Program-made: the position numbers and the translations under genes
Notes under the pieces: model-generated
Seen by the model: the letters and a program-made list of their open reading frames with translations, nothing else
The model's database searches: none
Told to the model about the DNA's origin: nothing
Assembly (NCBI GenBank): GCA_001552515.1
Contig: BCRI01000031.1
Coordinates: 1 to 34,031, forward strand
Reading direction: 5' to 3'
DNA: 34,031 nt
DNA from: Sphaerimonospora mesophila NBRC 14179 = JCM 3151
Lineage (GTDB): Bacteria; Actinomycetota; Actinomycetes; Streptosporangiales; Streptosporangiaceae
Part shown: one piece after another, positions 1-6,921 of the stretch
How the letters are laid out: every line of letters starts with the position of its first letter
How positions within the stretch are numbered: position 1 is the first letter of the stretch

Positions 1-477
1 CCCCGCCATGACCGCACACGAGACGGATCGGGTCAGCAGCGTTCACGCTCTGTGGAACCGCCGACCGTGAGAGAAGAACGGAAACAGAGACGACCGCTCC
101 AGCACTCCAGGACGTACGGCTGCGGCCATGACGGCGGGGAACTGCGGCGCTTCGCCGCGCTGCCCGGCTGCGGTGCCGCGACCTGCGGCAAAGCTAAATA
201 TCGTGTTTGCGCCGGACCATCCACCTTGTTCGGGCCGAAGAGCCGACTCAACACGGTTCTTCGTGAACCGCCCTGACCTGCTCGAACAGCCCGTAGCGCT
301 AATTGCTGTCCCGTTGTTCCTCGCCCCCGAAGCACGCCCCAACCGGCTCAAGATCTTTCGGGCGATCACTCGGACGCCCTGAAGATCAAGCGGCTTCCAA
401 GCCAGTTACCAGTGCCATGCCCAACGGTGGGCGTCATCCCGACGGCGTGGGGTCGTCATACGGCAGGAAGGGGCACG
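1..477. other. No gene recognised (5' flank)
   Basis: The short open frames on both strands overlap each other, begin without a convincing ribosome binding site and give low-complexity Arg/Pro/Ala translations typical of high-GC noise. I recognise no domain, repeat or RNA gene. The last part is presumably the promoter and leader of the collagen-like gene at 478. A remnant of a gene starting outside the window cannot be excluded. Confidence 0.5.
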
Positions 478-1089
478 ATGAGCGGCAGGAAGACCATGCT
501 GGCGGCCGGAGCGGTGGCGGGGCTGATCGTGGGAGGCTCGGGGGTGGCGGTCGCCGGGGTGATGGCCTCCGACAATGTGATCACAGCGTGCGTCACGTCA
601 AGCGGCACGCTGCGCGTTCCCAGCACCGCGCGGCCCACGGCCAACCCGTCGCCCTCCCCAATGACGCAGGCGGAACTGGCGCCCACTGGCGAGCCGGGTC
701 CGGAAGGGTGCGCGACCGGGGAGCGGGTCATCACATGGAACCAGCAGGGTCCCACGGGCCCCACCGGTCCCGCGGGCCCTGCCGGACCCACGGGTCCCGA
801 GGGGCCGAACCCGTTCGACGGCCAATTCGAGGGCTATCTGAGCATGTTGCTGCATCCGCACACCGAAGGGTCCTACATCGGCAAGTGCCTGCGCGGGCAA
901 ATCGCGGTGAGCGGCGGCTACGAGATCACTGATTTGCACAACGAGGCGGCCGTGCCGGACGTCATCGTGTCCAAGGCGGCCCTGGTGTTCGACGCCGACG
1001 GCAAACCCCGCAGCTACGAGGTCAGGGCCAAGAACCCCACGGACAGGCTGCTCAGCGTCTTCTCCCTCGTGCACTGCGTCCCGGAGTGA
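478..1089 (+). CDS. Secreted collagen-like protein
   Basis: A 203-residue protein that I expect to be exported. The N-terminus has a short basic stretch and then a hydrophobic, Gly/Ala/Val-rich segment (about residues 6-30) ending near AGVMA, which reads as a Sec signal peptide. A small domain with two Cys (ITAC at about 37 and GCATGE at about 77) and the motif ITWNQQ precedes seven Gly-X-Y triplets (about residues 91-111: GPT GPT GPA GPA GPT GPE GPN). A roughly 90-residue C-terminal domain with two further Cys follows. This resembles a family of secreted actinobacterial proteins with a short collagen-like run after a WNQQG motif. A Pro/Ser/Thr-rich insert lies between the N-terminal Cys pair. 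The ATG at 478 is chosen because AGGAAGGGG lies just upstream; longer in-frame starts would put residues ahead of the signal peptide. The function is unknown, perhaps cell-surface or spore-coat structure. Confidence 0.85.
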   Translation: MSGRKTMLAAGAVAGLIVGGSGVAVAGVMASDNVITACVTSSGTLRVPSTARPTANPSPSPMTQAELAPTGEPGPEGCATGERVITWNQQGPTGPTGPAGPAGPTGPEGPNPFDGQFEGYLSMLLHPHTEGSYIGKCLRGQIAVSGGYEITDLHNEAAVPDVIVSKAALVFDADGKPRSYEVRAKNPTDRLLSVFSLVHCVPE

Positions 1090-1590
1090 GGCGTTTCCGC
1101 GAGATCAGGGTCTGGGAACGCAGGGACAGCAAAGCATTGGCGTCGACACCGGCCACGCCCGCGAGCCGGTGATCGTCCCTCGCTATAGGGGTGTGGCTGG
1201 CGCGGGCGGGACTTCGAGCGGGCCGGGCTGGCGTGGAAGGAACATGCGGGGGCGAAGCCCTGACCTGTAGAAGGCCATGGAGGAGCCTTCTGCCCCGCCG
1301 GGCGACTGACGGGTGCTATCGCAGCGGACAGGGGACAAGGGGAGATCGCCAGGAGGTAAGCGGGCCTGACGTGCACACATCGTCAGCCGCAGTCGACACC
1401 CTGACCCTTCCCCGCCCCGAAGCCTTCGCTACCTGAGCGGCAGGAGGGACTGTAGGGACTTGTCCGGTGTCTTCGTTGGCTGGACGGACCCCCGCGCGGC
1501 ACCCTGGGCCGGGCCGTGATCATGACGCTCGGATTCCTGCCGGGCGCGGATGGTCCGATTGATCTCGGGGCCTCGGGGCTCGTCTTCGGG
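1090..1590. other. Non-coding or decayed stretch
   Basis: About 500 bases between the collagen-like gene and the amidase remnant. Open frames on both strands are short, lack ribosome binding sites and give no recognisable protein. I see no strong inverted repeat, tRNA or IS terminus. The neighbouring pseudogenes suggest it is also degenerate DNA, but no ancestral gene can be named. Confidence 0.45.
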
Positions 1591-2100
1591 TTAGGAGATG
1601 ATCGGTTCGGCGGCAACGGCGATGGACAGGAGGTCGGCCTCGCGGCCCGGGCGGGCGACCAGTTGGAGGCCGACGGGTTAGCCGGTCCCGGTCCGGCCTG
1701 CGGGGATGCTGATGGCGGGATGGCCGGTGATGTTGAAGGCCCAGGTCAGGGCCACGCTCATGACGTCGCCGGGGCCTTGGTGTCCGTGCGGAGGGTTGGG
1801 GGTGGTCGGCGTGGCGAGGACGTCGTACTCGGCGAACAGATCGTCCACTGCGCTCATGAGGGCGGCACGAGGGCCGGCGCCGATCTGTGCGTCCGCGTCG
1901 GTCCCGCGTAGTGCGCTCCAGCAGGGAGCAGGGTCGGGAAGCTCGACGGGGACCTCGCAGGGGACGACGGCGTCGGAGAAGGTGGTGAGAAAGGCCCAGG
2001 CGGTGTCGGCGATCCGCCGGTCGGTGTCGGCGAAGCCGAGCGTCGCAGGCCGGGAAGACCGCCGGAGACGCGGACGAGGGGGACATTCCAGCCCGGAACC
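1591..2100 (-). pseudogene. Amidase-signature family enzyme, C-terminal remnant
   Basis: Reading the minus strand, one frame gives a clear amidase C-terminus: LGFADTDRRIADTAWAF, then VDDLFAEYDVLATPTTP, then WAFNITGHPAISIPAG and PVGLQLVARPGREADLL, ending at a TAA at 1591-1593. The NxxGxPAxSIPAG and LPVGLQLV blocks are typical of the amidase signature family (GatA-like and aryl/acyl amidases). An in-frame TAA at 1678-1680 interrupts it between the last two blocks. Further upstream the homology (WNVPLVRVSGGLPGL, around 2060-2100) continues in another frame, so there is also a frameshift near 2050. The catalytic Ser-cisSer-Lys part of an amidase is absent. This is therefore a non-functional fragment; the 5' boundary is approximate. 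Confidence 0.75.
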
Positions 2101-2280
2101 GGCGAACGCGCAGGCACGGCGGACCGATGGGCGGCGGTCTCACCGGTACTGACAGGTCGATACGGCTCCCCCCGTTCTCGGCCGTGGCCGGGGACCGGGG
2201 TCTTCGCATCCCGACCGTGGTCACCGTACGCGGCAGCCCATCCCGGCGGCAGGCCACGGCGAAGGGGAGGGGATTCGTGC

Positions 2281-2442
2281 TCGACCCACATCAGCCTGAT
2301 CGGCAGGATCGCCTACGACCCGCGATTCTTCCCGTCCGATCACGAGGCGCCGGCCATGTGGTCGGCGGTGCTGGAGGTCAACGGGTTTCCCACCCCACGC
2401 CGTGACGGCTCGACCTACATCCCCACCCGCCAGGTGGAGTGA
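2281..2442 (+). pseudogene. Orphan C-terminal coding fragment, unknown family
   Basis: This frame gives a 53-residue, non-low-complexity peptide ending at TGA 2440-2442, containing IGRIAYDPRFFPSDHEAP, MWSAVLEVNGFPTP and STYIPTRQVE. The composition (aromatics, no Arg/Pro runs) looks like real protein, unlike the surrounding frames. There is no in-frame start with a ribosome binding site. A good AAGGGGAGGGG sits at 2262-2272 before a GTG at 2277, but that GTG is in another frame, so either a frameshift separates start from body or only the tail survives. I do not recognise the family. Confidence 0.4.
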
Positions 2443-2704
2443 GCCCTGTTCCGGGGGCAACTCGCCGGGTCTCCCCGGGGGGCGGGCTGCCAGCGCGTGC
2501 TTACGGGCTGACTTTGGAACAGGAATGACCTCCCTGCGCATGCCGTGTCCGGGGAGAGACGAGGAGTGGTTCAATAGTCCTGGCCTGTATTGATTACGTG
2601 GAACCATCGCTATTCGAAGTCAGCGTCAGCATGTTCGGAAGATCACCGGAAAGCCATGGCGAGCTCCAATTCTATTCCCCTGAAACTGCCGCGGGGGTGA
2701 GAAT

Positions 2705-3184
2705 CTACAACTGAAGGGTCAACGTCGAATTGTTGAGTCCAGCCTGGAGTGACCCCGGCCAAAATTGTAATTTAAGCAGGGTGAAGCTGACAATTTCCGG
2801 TGTGAATTCTTCGTGAGCGAGGGACTTGCGATGGACTCTGACTTGCCAGACGCTATCCGGTCGGCCGAGGTCGAATTCTTCACCGTAGGAGGTCCCACCG
2901 GAATAGCCACTCATGGCGAACACCTTTCCGGAGGTCAACCGGACGCTCCCGGACCACGACCTGTCCCAGGAGTCGATGGGAGGCGGCGGCCCATCCCAGA
3001 GCTCGTATTTGATGAGACATCTTTCGCTGCCCCGCTCGTTGATCGCGATCCCGTTGTCACCTGCGGCGACCCACTCGACCGTATCTATTTCATACAGATC
3101 CCACTCCGCGTCAACGTCTGCGATACCATCCAAATATTTCGATATATCGCGCGAATCAAGTAGTTCTTTGATGATTTTTGCCAC
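2705..3184 (-). CDS. Small hypothetical protein, possible inhibitor of a NucA/NucB-type nuclease
   Basis: A 159-residue soluble protein without signal peptide or membrane segment. It reads like a compact beta-rich domain, with WVAAGDNGIAINE, IKYELWDGPPPPI, SVRLTSGKVFAMSGYSGG and FDLGRPDSVWQVRVHRK. The GTG at 3184 is preferred because AGAGAGG lies just upstream. The longer ATG at 3295 would read through a 3222-3253 hairpin in the non-coding gap. The gene follows, on the same strand and 85 nt downstream, a fragment of a NucA/NucB-like DNase. Known biology: Bacillus NucA is paired with the inhibitor Nin (ComJ), a small beta-rich protein. The position and general pattern here suggest an analogous immunity role, but this is inference; I cannot confirm homology by eye. 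Lower G+C than neighbours suggests acquisition. Confidence 0.65.
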   Translation of the reverse strand: MAKIIKELLDSRDISKYLDGIADVDAEWDLYEIDTVEWVAAGDNGIAINERGSERCLIKYELWDGPPPPIDSWDRSWSGSVRLTSGKVFAMSGYSGGTSYGEEFDLGRPDSVWQVRVHRKSLAHEEFTPEIVSFTLLKLQFWPGSLQAGLNNSTLTLQL

Positions 3185-3221
3185 AACTTTTCCTCTCTGC
3201 TTTGATGTAGGAAGTGAGATC

Positions 3222-3253
3222 CATCTGGATCGCCGACCTGGCGCATCCAGATG
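3222..3253. repeat. Hairpin between nuclease fragment and putative inhibitor gene
   Basis: CATCTGGATCGCC (3222-3234) pairs with GGCGCATCCAGATG (3240-3253) around a GACCT loop, giving 13 paired bases with a single-base bulge. It lies after the nuclease-fragment stop (3270) and before the GTG at 3184 when read on the minus strand. No T tract follows on that strand, so an intercistronic attenuator or RNA-stability hairpin is more likely than a strong terminator. Confidence 0.55.
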
Positions 3254-3269
3254 AATCCCTCCGAGGATG

Positions 3270-3488
3270 CTACTGGATGTCAATCCAGTATTCATCGTAG
3301 TTCAAGATTCGATTGTTTTGGTACCAGGCCCTCAGCACGTCTCCGTGCCGTTGATTCTCAGTGGCATCCATCATCCAGACCGAGAAGTTGTGCGGAGGAT
3401 CGGCGCGTGCCGACCCTTGCAAAGTCGACGCGAACGGAAACTCATCGCAGTCCTTTCCGGTCTCCTTCTTGAGTTCGTACCGGCTCAC
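3270..3488 (-). pseudogene. NucA/NucB-type DNase domain, C-terminal fragment
   Basis: A 72-codon frame contains KDCDEFPFASTLQG, NFSVWMMDATENQRHG and WYQNNRILNYDEYWIDI, ending at TAG 3270-3272. The CDE(F/Y)PFAST block followed by a DNxxxG segment and a short tail is the recognisable C-terminal half of the NucA/NucB deoxyribonuclease domain, found in secreted nucleases and as a toxin tip of polymorphic toxins in actinomycetes. An in-frame TAG lies directly upstream of the GTG at 3488, and beyond it the sequence changes to an integrase remnant on the other strand. The delivery part and the first half of the catalytic domain are missing, so I expect no activity. The gene for its possible inhibitor survives downstream. 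Confidence 0.7.
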
Positions 3489-3534
3489 CTACGCCCACAC
3501 CACGCACATCCGGCGATGCTCCTACAACAGGGCT

Positions 3535-3977
3535 CGTCCCCCGCACACAGGCATCTCAACGCGCTCCGGCGCGTCCTCAAAGAGGCGTGGCGGCCGGGCC
3601 TGATGGACTCCGAGACCTACCACAGGGCCGCCGACGTCGAATCCGTCGCCGGCACCCGTGAACCGGCCGGGAACGACGTCCCCCGGAGGTCCTCGGAACC
3701 CTCCTCGGCGTGTGCGACGCCGAGGCCGTCGACGGACCGATGCCGGGCTTCTCACCGGCGCCCGCGACGGCCGATCGCCGCGACCCTGTACTCGACCGGA
3801 TGCCGCCGCTCCGAACTCGCCGCCTTCGCCATCGCCGACTACCGGCCGGGCGACCGGTCGCTGAAGGTCCGCGGCAAAGGCGACAAGGAACGCAGGGTGT
3901 ACCTCATCCCCGACGCCGTCGGCCGGATCGAACGGTGGATCGCCGTACGCGGCGGAACCCCTCCCGTCCCCATATAA
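3535..3977 (+). pseudogene. Tyrosine recombinase/integrase, frameshifted and truncated
   Basis: Homology to a phage-integrase-type tyrosine recombinase is spread over two frames. The core-binding segment (LNALRRVLKEAWRPGLMDSE, about 3553-3612) is followed after a frameshift by PEVLGTLLGVCDAEAVDGP (about 3680-3740). The original frame then resumes with ATLYSTGCRRSELAAF, DYRPGDRSLKVRGKGDKER and RVYLIPDAVGRIERW. GCRRSE carries the first catalytic Arg, and VRGKGDKER the beta-hairpin with the usual Lys. The frame stops at TAA 3975-3977, before the His-x-x-Arg and the nucleophilic Tyr boxes. The protein is thus broken twice and lacks the active-site C-terminus. It marks a former integrative element or an ancient XerC-like duplicate. 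Confidence 0.75.
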
Positions 3978-4105
3978 AGGCGGCCGCATCCGTGGCGACT
4001 CGCACAGCAGCCTCCGTCATCGGCGTAGATGTGGAAGCCGTCGGCGAAGGTACGGCCCTGCCGAGCTCGGCGAGGAGCTCTCCGGTGAGTGAGTGATGAG
4101 GGGTG

Positions 4106-4139
4106 GTGGTCCCCGGGGGAGGGATGTCCCGGGGACCAC
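4106..4139. terminator. Strong hairpin, possible terminator
   Basis: GTGGTCCCCGGG (4106-4117) and CCCGGGGACCAC (4128-4139) are a perfect 12-bp inverted repeat with a 10-nt loop. It lies between the integrase remnant and the dioxygenase unit. There is no clear T tract on either side, so it could be a T-less actinobacterial terminator or the relic of an element end. Confidence 0.4.
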
Positions 4140-4277
4140 GTGCCAGGTCGTGTTTCAAAAGCTTGTCCTGCCATCATCTGGGCCCGCGCCCGCGACGGAC
4201 AGCACTTTTTCGACACTCCTTGGGCCTGTGCCGCCGACCGCTCGGGCGGGCCGAAGCGGAGGAAACTCTGCTCCAGA

Positions 4278-4287
4278 TCGTATATGA
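4278..4287 (+). promoter_or_regulatory. Candidate cluster operator, copy 1
   Basis: TCGTATATGA, preceded by AGA. It matches the recurrent TCGTATnTGA element and lies about 190 nt upstream of the dioxygenase start. GntR/FCD regulators commonly bind palindromes with a GTATAC-like core. Binding by the protein encoded at 6183 is inference from recurrence and position. Confidence 0.45.
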
Positions 4288-4344
4288 CTTCATGCACGGT
4301 AGTCGACCGGAGGGGGTAGGATCTGTGGACAAAGATATTTGGAT

Positions 4345-4354
4345 TCGTACATGA
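4345..4354 (+). promoter_or_regulatory. Candidate cluster operator, copy 2
   Basis: TCGTACATGA in the context GATTCGTACATGATTT differs by one base from copy 1. Two copies about 67 bp apart upstream of the dioxygenase gene would allow cooperative binding. Confidence 0.4.
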
Positions 4355-4472
4355 TTTGACCACACTGGAGCCGATGTCGGGGAGCGACCCCCGCGGAGAG
4401 GTTTGTAGCGTCTCCTCGCCTGTGTGCTAGATGTACCAAATGTCTTGATCAGTGGACCTTGAGAGGGGCGTC

Positions 4473-5348
4473 ATGGGAGAGCTCGTCATGGCCGCCAAGA
4501 TCACGCACGTGCCGTCGATCTGGCTGTCCATCCAGCCGGGCAGGCATTACGGCATCCGCCGACCGGCGGAGGAGGCGTTGACGGAGATCGGCAGGCGTGC
4601 CCGCGAGCGTGGCGCCGAGACCTTCCTCGTGGCCGACACCCACTGGCTGAACACCATCGGCTTCCATCTGAACGGCAAGGAACGGCACCGGGCCTCCTAT
4701 GCCAGCCACGAGCTGCCGCACTTCATTCACGATCTGGAGTACGACTACCCGGGGGACCCCGAGCTCGCCGAGCTGATCCGCGAGGAGATCGTCGCAGGCG
4801 GGCAGAAGGCCCGTGTGCACACCTACAAGGACCTGGGGCTGGAGTACGCCACGCTGGTCCCGATGTACTTCATGAACGGCGACTCCTCGATCCGCGTGCT
4901 GCCGATCGGCTGCAACATGTACTCCACGATCGAGGAGAACCGCCGGATCGGCGAGGCCCTCCTGCGGGCCGTACGGCGCAGCGGCCGCAAGGTCGCCTTC
5001 CTGGCCAGTGGCTCCCTGTCCCATGCCTTCCCGCCCAACGAGATCGCCGAGTCGCTGCTCGACGACGTGAGCAGTGAGATCAACCGGTCGGTCGACCTGG
5101 CCGTGCTGGAGATGTGGAAGGAGGGCAGGATCGGCGAGTTCGTCGGCATGCTCGCCGACTACAACGTGCGCTGCTCCGGTGAGGGCGCGATGGCCGACAC
5201 GGCGATGCTCTTCGGCCTGCTGGGCTGGGACGGCTACACCGGCAGGGGCGAGCAGTTGTGCCCCTACTTCGGCAGCACCGGCACCGGTCAGGTCGTCGTC
5301 GACTTCCCCGTGCCGGTCCTCGCCCACGAGGGGCGTACCGTGCAGTAG
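4473..5348 (+). CDS. Class III extradiol ring-cleavage dioxygenase (HpaD/LigB type)
   Basis: A 291-residue protein that aligns by eye along its whole length with Escherichia coli HpaD (3,4-dihydroxyphenylacetate 2,3-dioxygenase, class III). Shared blocks are AAKITHVPS at the N-terminus, the DTHWL segment, ELPHFIHDLEY, ASGSLSH, GEGAMADTAMLFGLLGWD and SGTGQV-like STGTGQV near the end. Candidate metal ligands are H12, H57 and E237; H184 in SLSH is a second conserved His. Such enzymes open catecholic rings beside the hydroxyl pair using Fe(II) and O2. The true substrate is unknown because no other homoprotocatechuate-pathway gene is present. The ATG at 4473 is supported by GAGAGGGG at 4461-4468. 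It heads a run with the hydrolase and GntR genes, preceded by two operator-like sites. Confidence 0.88.
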   Translation: MGELVMAAKITHVPSIWLSIQPGRHYGIRRPAEEALTEIGRRARERGAETFLVADTHWLNTIGFHLNGKERHRASYASHELPHFIHDLEYDYPGDPELAELIREEIVAGGQKARVHTYKDLGLEYATLVPMYFMNGDSSIRVLPIGCNMYSTIEENRRIGEALLRAVRRSGRKVAFLASGSLSHAFPPNEIAESLLDDVSSEINRSVDLAVLEMWKEGRIGEFVGMLADYNVRCSGEGAMADTAMLFGLLGWDGYTGRGEQLCPYFGSTGTGQVVVDFPVPVLAHEGRTVQ

Positions 5349-5357
5349 GATCATAAA

Positions 5358-5367
5358 TCGTATGCGA
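5358..5367 (+). promoter_or_regulatory. Candidate cluster operator, copy 3
   Basis: TCGTATGCGA in the context CATAAATCGTATGCGAAACC is the most symmetrical copy (TCG-TATG-CGA). It occupies the 44-nt gap between the dioxygenase stop and the hydrolase start, so it would control an internal promoter or the hydrolase-gntR pair, giving autoregulation. Confidence 0.5.
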
Positions 5368-5392
5368 AACCTGCTATGACGAGGTGTCCATC

Positions 5393-6172
5393 ATGGCGAT
5401 CCCCCTGGCCGCCCACATCCACATTCCCGACCGGCCCGACGAGGGCATGCCGCCCGTGCTCCTGCTCCACGGCCTGTGCTCCGATGGGCGCCGGGACTGG
5501 GTCGACACCGGGATGGCGGCCGCGCTGACCGACGCCGGGCGGACCGTCGTCGTGGCCGATCTCCCGGCACACGGGGCGAGCCCGGCCCCCGCGACCGCGG
5601 CGGAGGCCGGGGCGGACGCGATCGCCGCCGCATTGGTCGCCGCGCTCGACGCCGCGCTCGCCGGATCCCCGGGCAGCGCCGTCGCCGGTGCCGACGACGG
5701 CGCCTTCGACGTGGTGGGCTACTCGCTCGGCGCGCGGGTCGCCTGGGAACTGCCCGAGGCCGCTCCCGGGCGGGTACGCCGCGCCGTCCTCGGCGGGCTC
5801 AGCCCCACCGAGCCGTTCGCGGCGGTGGACATCGACGCCCTGCGCGCGGCGATCGCCGGCGGCCCGGAGCCGGCCGATCCGGTCACCTCGATGATCGCCG
5901 CGATGCTCGGCGGACAGGGCGACCGGGCCCCCGGCCTGGCGACCTGCGTGGAGGGGCTGCGGAGCACGCCGTTCGACCCGGGCCGCTGGACCGGGCGGAC
6001 CCCGCCCGTGTTCGTCGTCGGTCGAGACGACATGATGGCCCGCGGAATTGAGCGTATCGTCGGACTCGCCGGCGCGGCGGATCCGGTCATGGTTCCCGGC
6101 GACCACTTCCAGGCTCTGGCGAGCGCCGAGTTCCGGGCGGCCGTCGTCAAGGCTCTAGCAGGCCGAGAGTGA
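5393..6172 (+). CDS. Alpha/beta hydrolase
   Basis: A 259-residue cytoplasmic alpha/beta-hydrolase-fold protein. The oxyanion-hole strand is LLLHGLC (about 23-29), the nucleophile elbow is GYSLGA with S111, the likely acid is D212 or D213 (VGRDD) and the catalytic His is H238 in PGDHFQ. Beside an extradiol dioxygenase, such an enzyme often cleaves the C-C bond of a meta-cleavage product or an ester of the substrate; which applies cannot be told from sequence. The ATG at 5393 is preferred because GACGAGG at 5378-5384 is well spaced. An in-frame GTG at 5384 would overlap that ribosome binding site. The stop is 10 nt before the GntR-regulator gene. Confidence 0.85.
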   Translation: MAIPLAAHIHIPDRPDEGMPPVLLLHGLCSDGRRDWVDTGMAAALTDAGRTVVVADLPAHGASPAPATAAEAGADAIAAALVAALDAALAGSPGSAVAGADDGAFDVVGYSLGARVAWELPEAAPGRVRRAVLGGLSPTEPFAAVDIDALRAAIAGGPEPADPVTSMIAAMLGGQGDRAPGLATCVEGLRSTPFDPGRWTGRTPPVFVVGRDDMMARGIERIVGLAGAADPVMVPGDHFQALASAEFRAAVVKALAGRE

Positions 6173-6182
6173 GGGGACTTCG

Positions 6183-6875
6183 GTGAGTTCCGCCAAGGAG
6201 AAGGCGTCCAAAGCAGAGATCAGCTACGAACTGCTGCGTTCACGGATCCTCGACGGCACCTACGGCCCGGGTTATCGGCTGGTGATGGACCAGCTGGCCA
6301 GGGAGATCGGCGTGAGCACGATCCCGCTGCGCGAGGCGCTGCGCCGCCTGCAGTCCGACGGCCTCGTCGAGGTCGTGCGCAACATCGGGGCACGGGTCGC
6401 GGTGTTCGACGCCCGTCAGGTGGAGCACACGCTGCAGGTGCTGGCGCGCCTGGAGGGGTACGCCACGGCGATCTCCGCCCCGCTCATGACGCCGGAGCAC
6501 GTCGCGGCATCCCGTGACATCAACAGGCGGATGACCGAGGCCCTCGAGCAGTTCGACCCCGCGTCGTTCACCGCGCTCAACCGGGAGTTCCACTTCTCCA
6601 TCTACCGGCACTGCCCCGACGAGCACCTGAGCTCGCTGCTGAGCTCGGAGTGGGCCCGGCTGGACCACATGCGGCGCTCGTCGTTCAGCTATGTGCCCGG
6701 CCGTGCCCGCCGCTCGGTGCAGGAGCACGACCACATGCTGGACCTCATCGAGGCCGGCGCAGACGCCGCCGAGATCGAGCGGGTGGCCTGCGCGCACAAG
6801 GTCGCGACCGCCGACGCGCTGCACGACGCCCACACCTCGGCGGCGTCGCGTACGTCCTCCTCGCTGTCCGCCTGA
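6183..6875 (+). CDS. GntR-family transcriptional regulator, FCD subfamily
   Basis: A 230-residue DNA-binding regulator. The N-terminal winged helix-turn-helix (about 10-75) contains LRSRILDGTYGPGYRL, LAREIGVSTIPLREALRRL and DGLVEVVRNIGARV, typical of GntR. The all-helical C-terminal domain has NREFHFSIYRHC and QEHDHMLDLIEAGDA-like residues, the His-rich FCD ligand/metal pocket. Members sense small carboxylates or metabolites and usually repress catabolic genes. It starts at GTG 6183 after GAGGGG at 6171-6176 and is co-directional with the hydrolase and dioxygenase genes. Palindromes upstream of nearly every unit of the surrounding cluster, including its own, make it the leading candidate for the cluster repressor. 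The effector is unknown. Confidence 0.9.
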   Translation: MSSAKEKASKAEISYELLRSRILDGTYGPGYRLVMDQLAREIGVSTIPLREALRRLQSDGLVEVVRNIGARVAVFDARQVEHTLQVLARLEGYATAISAPLMTPEHVAASRDINRRMTEALEQFDPASFTALNREFHFSIYRHCPDEHLSSLLSSEWARLDHMRRSSFSYVPGRARRSVQEHDHMLDLIEAGADAAEIERVACAHKVATADALHDAHTSAASRTSSSLSA

Positions 6876-6903
6876 ACCGCCCCCTCACCCGGAGGGGGCG
6901 GTT
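6875..6903. terminator. Bidirectional terminator hairpin
   Basis: AACCGCCCCCT (6875-6885) and AGGGGGCGGTT (6893-6903) form a perfect 11-bp stem with a 7-nt loop, beginning at the GntR stop codon. It lies between convergent genes (GntR on plus, SDR on minus), and A/T residues at its base let it act both ways. Confidence 0.75.
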
Positions 6904-6921
6904 CCGTGCGCTGCTGCGAAA

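Larger units (their letters stand above)
3978..4472. other. Intergenic region upstream of the dioxygenase gene
   Basis: No convincing gene. It contains a 12-bp perfect hairpin (4106-4139) and two copies of the near-palindrome that recurs through the downstream cluster (4278-4287 and 4345-4354). It ends with the ribosome binding site GAGAGGGG before the ATG at 4473. Open frames in both directions lack start signals and recognisable content. Confidence 0.5.

Noticed and set aside
748-810. Tandem GGNCCN repeats as a possible non-coding satellite
   Set aside because: The periodicity is explained by collagen-like Gly-X-Y codons in an open, signal-peptide-bearing frame.
3185-3295. N-terminal extension of the putative inhibitor to an ATG at 3295
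   Set aside because: It would overlap the nuclease-fragment stop and encode through a hairpin; the GTG at 3184 has the better ribosome binding site.
3839-4363. 174-residue minus-strand frame over the region before the dioxygenase
   Set aside because: Overlaps the integrase remnant antisense, lacks start signals and gives no recognisable domain.
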